Shown here piece after piece: positions 60,374 to 64,000 of a stretch of 64,000 bases of DNA. Position 1 is the stretch's first letter, and each line of letters starts with the position of its first letter. The stretch is from NCBI GenBank assembly GCA_963377175.1, contig CAUJNA010003789.1, positions 62,001-126,000 of the forward strand, written 5' to 3'. Made by a program: the position numbers and the translations under genes. The stretch comes from Effrenium voratum. Its lineage: Eukaryota > Sar > Dinophyceae > Suessiales > Symbiodiniaceae. The notes below the pieces were generated by a model that saw only the letters and a list, made by a program, of their open reading frames with translations, had not been told where the DNA came from and searched no databases.

Positions 60374-63300
60374 TGCGCTGCAGCATGTCCGCAAAATTTC
60401 CAAAAGTGTGCAAAGTGCCTGGGTGATGCTTGAATAACTTGTGTCAGTCGTTGTGATGTAAACTTGACTTCAAGTTGGCGTGGTAATGCGCCCAAGACAC
60501 TCCCTCAGTGCCGTCAATGAGGGGGGAGTCAATTATCACGATGACATTTATGGCCCAGAGGTACATGAGGTAGGTTCTCATGTAGTCAGTTGCATGTTGT
60601 ACATTCAAGTCAATGCCAGAGCATGATCCAATCACTGCTTTGGCTCAAGTGCTGAAAACAGCGCGTTGCTCGCGCTAACCCCAAGGTTAAGGGAGAGGTC
60701 GCAGTCACGGAGGGGTTCGTTCCTTTTAAGGTCCCGGGTTCCCCCGTTGTTGACAAAACTGTGTTTCCCTCTCCTTTGAGTGTCTTTACGCTGAAGCTGC
60801 GGACCTGCGTGATCGCGAATGGCCGCGTGGAGCAAAGAGCCGGACTGCCCTGGCTGAAGTCCGGGTTGTGTTGTTTTGTGCGGTTTCCTGTTTCTCCTGT
60901 TTCTCCTGTTTCTCCTGTTTCTCCTGTTTCTCCCTTTTCCCGGGTTTCAGGGGGAAAGTGGCACCTATGGTTGCCACGCTATCCCCGGCGTCGTAGTCGA
61001 GTCCGCGTGGAGCAAAAACAAATAATTTCACCGGTTATACTTTCATAGCGCTCAGTTGATTGCGCTATTTGCGCAGCGGTTGCCGTCGCAGCTCAGTGTT
61101 GGACAGTCTTGCTTGCACGGCGATACTTGCGCAGCGACTGCAGCCTGGCTCACACAGCCAAGCTGACGCAGCGTGACTTACGCAGACGACACAGATTAGC
61201 TCTCGCAGCCAAAATTGCCTGGCTTACGCAGCTTGCCTTACGTAGCTCAGCCTACGCAGAGCATCGCAACCGCACTCAGGAGGCCTGTGCTGGTTGCTCA
61301 GAGCTCTAAAGTGGGGGGGTGGATCCTCAGGCTTCGCATGCGATTCAGATGCATAAGTCGAACAGAGAGTCGAGCAGAGAGCCTGCACCTCTGAGCAACA
61401 CCAGACAAGCTGAACGTTCTCTTTTTCTTGCATGCATGTCTTAGGATTGAAGCAGTGAACAGGTGTTTAACGCTTGGGGTTGTTGTTTCCCTTGTGTTTT
61501 AAGCCTGTTTGAATCTTCGGCCGCGCCTATACAACATGCGGTGAAACCGGGCTGGTCCAACAGGGGTACCCTTTTTTGAAGCCCACCCACTCACCCATTT
61601 GGTCACTCAGGCTGAACCTAGAGTGATCAGCGCAGGGGTGCAGCCACCCCAGGTGCACACGCGCGCTTGCAGACCTGTCTCGACCCAGCGTGTCACGCCG
61701 AACACGCATGTTGGTCGTGAGCAATACCAGAAAATAAACAGCGTGCTTCTGCATCGGTCGCTTCTGCGTGTTGCATGCGTGTCTTAGGCTTGCAGCAGTG
61801 GACAGGTGTCTAACAATGGATCAACATCTTCCACCCCGAGCCTTGGGTTTAACAAGATCCTGACCTTGACCCTGAACCGGTACCTCAAAATGCATGGAGT
61901 GGTGAACCGATGACAACTTGGTTTGTATCATGTATGTAATTGGTTGGACCGGGTGAAGATCATGCGCACTATTGTCGCTGGCACCCTCGCCGCGCTCGCC
62001 GGTGACCGTGGCACTGACACCGTTGTGTCGGGGATCGTGGGTTTTTCTGAGATGATGAAGTCTGACCCACCACCATGATTGACCAGTGCTTCTTCGATCC
62101 AGTTCTAGCTGGGGCGTTGTCTTCTTTGGGCAGTACTCCTTGGCCCACTGAGCTTGGTCGACCAGATCTACGAGGTGCAATCGATCTCGCCCTCGTGGAG
62201 GTTTGTACTCAGGAGCGTGAAGCCGACCTTAAAAAGTGTGTGTGTGTGCGGAGCATCAGTTCAACCCTGCTATGTCCAGCAGGGGGATGGAACAGGCCTG
62301 CAGAGCTCCATCAAACCAAGCTCTCCGCAGTGACATGAGCATATCCCCAAGGACGTTTTGTGACGCGTGCTTCATGTTGGACCTTGTAACGCTCTTGAAC
62401 CTAGAGGGAAGCCACAGTTCGGCGCTCGATTTCGTTGACTACACCAAGATTCGCTTGAAAGCGAGATCGTCTCTCCTTCTGGAGGCATGGGTGAACGGAA
62501 GGACCGTCTGGAGAAGTCTTGCGCGCCTATTTGATGGCTAACGAAAAGTAGGAAACAAAGGATGCAAATGGAGGGACCCCCCATGGCAAAACAGTGTGTT
62601 GGGAACTGGGAATCAACATGAAACCCATTCTTGGGGCGACCATTTCTGGTCTCCGTCCGCTTCCATTCGCACTCCTCGATTTCTCTGGCTGGAAAGAGGG
62701 GCACCTGGCCAAACGCGAAGCGGAACCAGCGAACCGTTTCCTGAGATAACTTCTTTGTGCTGGTTGAAATGAGGTGACCCCAAGGACAGGCTCTTCGATG
62801 AAACCGCCACCTGTGTTTTTTTGGAGCTGACCAAATATTATACAATTTTGTGTCCATCAGCCTCCAGGTTACCCAGAATACCCCTCAACGTTTGTTGTTG
62901 TTTTTCTTTTTTATCCCAGTGCACCCGAGCATTTGACGCCCGAACTGTTACGAGAAGCATCATTTGATGTTTCTGTTTGAACATGTTCGCTCGGAAAATG
63001 TTCTCCGATGGATTTCGATGATTTCCTCATCGAGTACGCCGCAGCCTCAAAAAAAACCATGTTCGGGCCGAGGGTTGCCTGGCTTTTCGCTTCCATTCTT
63101 GGGCGTTCAACCCCCCAGCGAGCCGAAACCCCCAGCAACCCCCAGCAAACTCAAAATGATGGACTCTTTTCCACATGCGAAAGGAACCTTTATGATTGGA
63201 CACCTTGCAACCGTCGACAGTGGACCGGGGATGTTCTGTCAGATTTTGCATCGGCCGACTTGCAGCCCAACCAAACCAAGTTCGTTGTTCTCGCCCAACC

Positions 63301-64000
63301 GAAGCACCCATCACACCCTGAGAACGGACCTTAAAAGCAGTGCAAACAAATCAAAAGGGAAGGCCAAAGAAGAAGAGCCCTTGAAATCGACCTGACAAAT
63401 CTGACTGATTTTGCATTGGGGTTTAGGGCCGGTAAGCTGAATGAGGAAACCAGCTGGGAGTGTCCATCCACTTGGGACATAGATGTGGCTCAAAGTTCAC
63501 GCGGGATCTCAGTTTTGAGTTCGGAGTGTAGTCCATTGAGGCTTTCCCTTGGGACACATGTTGCGACCATTGCAACACGGGGTTGGGAGCAGGGGAACCA
63601 AAGCAAATTGCGGGTTTCTCTTTGGTTTCCCAGACAAAGAGCACCACTATGTGCGCGAACTCAAATGCACAGGCCCATTTTGCATTTTGGGTTGGTCAGG
63701 TCTTTGGTTTCCCTTTGGGCCTGTCGACTCCGATCCTAGACATGGCAACATTCGGGTGGCACCACGTCAAAAGCCAAATGTGCCTTGCCGGTGTGCAAAG
63801 TAGCTCTGGTCCCCCCAAATGATTATGAATGCCTGTACCCCCCCCTCACCCCCCCCCCCCCCCTAACTCCCTAGGACGGTTAGGAAGTGGATGTATCAGC
63901 ATTTTTTCTAAGACTTCCTAAGCTGAACCTAAGAGACCCCTTGATTTTGATCGGAGATTCGGGCTGCGTTACTTTGCGGCGTCCCCCTAACCTAGGGAAA
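60374..64000. other. Region without recognised genes
   Basis: No frame here has convincing domains or composition. It contains five tandem copies of the 9-bp unit TTTCTCCTG (60893-60940), a weak spliced-leader-like TTTGGCTCAAG (60643-60653), degenerate TTACGCAGC-type repeats at 61130-61260, and a poly-C run at 63838-63863. It may be the 3' side of the copia fragment, then host intergenic DNA. Confidence 0.5.
60893..60940 (+). repeat. 9-bp tandem repeat
   Basis: Five copies of TTTCTCCTG, then degenerate. Confidence 0.85.

Noticed and set aside
60640..60653. Second spliced-leader relict
   Set aside because: Only TTTGGCTCAAG matches and the rest of the leader does not; kept as a weak hint in the region entry.
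60700..60750. tRNA-like sequence near GGGTTCGTTCC and GGTCCCGGGTTCCCCC
   Set aside because: No acceptor or anticodon stem could be paired around it.

Overview
The window looks like nuclear DNA of a dinoflagellate, made almost entirely of nested mobile elements and virus-derived DNA. No ordinary cellular gene was recognised with confidence. The dinoflagellate assignment rests on a degenerate spliced-leader-like tag at 25017-25031, on eukaryotic elements with split direct repeats, CACTA ends and copia genes, and on very GC-rich virus-like blocks beside poorer retroelement DNA. There are no bacterial operons or Shine-Dalgarno sites. Most reading frames are broken by small indels, so most elements look dead or the assembly carries indel errors.

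Layout. 1-7027: a Polinton-like-virus (PLV) block, called A, with a virion protein, a double-jelly-roll major capsid candidate, a hairpin array, a cytosine-methyltransferase-like gene, a small unknown gene and a large HNH/polymerase-like/SF1-helicase gene. 7422-17531: a tyrosine-recombinase (DIRS/Ngaro-type) retrotransposon with diagnostic split direct repeats (A1, then B1-A2-B2). It encodes a small ORF, a recombinase, a Gag-like protein and a methyltransferase-RT-RNase H polyprotein. 17532-19730: tandem repeats and hairpin arrays around coding-like pieces interrupted by poly-T. 19734-23312: a 3.6 kb unit bounded by inverted repeats made of 9-bp iterons, carrying a D5-like primase/SF3 helicase. 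23541-24933: a PLV fragment with an integrase and the end of a fibre gene.

25017-33821: a Ty1/copia-type retrotransposon with a coiled-coil ORF, a Gag-protease-integrase ORF and an RT-RNase H ORF. It is followed by a methyltransferase-like ORF (33791-35400) and an unknown gene (35401-46076). That gene is split by a CACTA-type DNA transposon (35900-44656), recognisable from 35-bp terminal inverted repeats and a 3-bp target duplication whose removal restores the reading frame. 46321-59540: a second PLV block, B, with scrambled fibre genes, a virion protein, an integrase, four tandem coiled-coil genes, a protein-primed family B DNA polymerase, the same small-gene/methyltransferase pair as block A, and a zinc-ribbon protein. 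59684-60373: a copia RNase H fragment. 60374-64000: no gene seen.

How the parts relate. Blocks A and B share a divergent gene pair and a virion protein but have unrelated replication genes, and fragment C shares B's fibre end but has a different integrase, so these virus-like elements look modular. Three unrelated element types each carry a methyltransferase-like domain with the same set of motifs.
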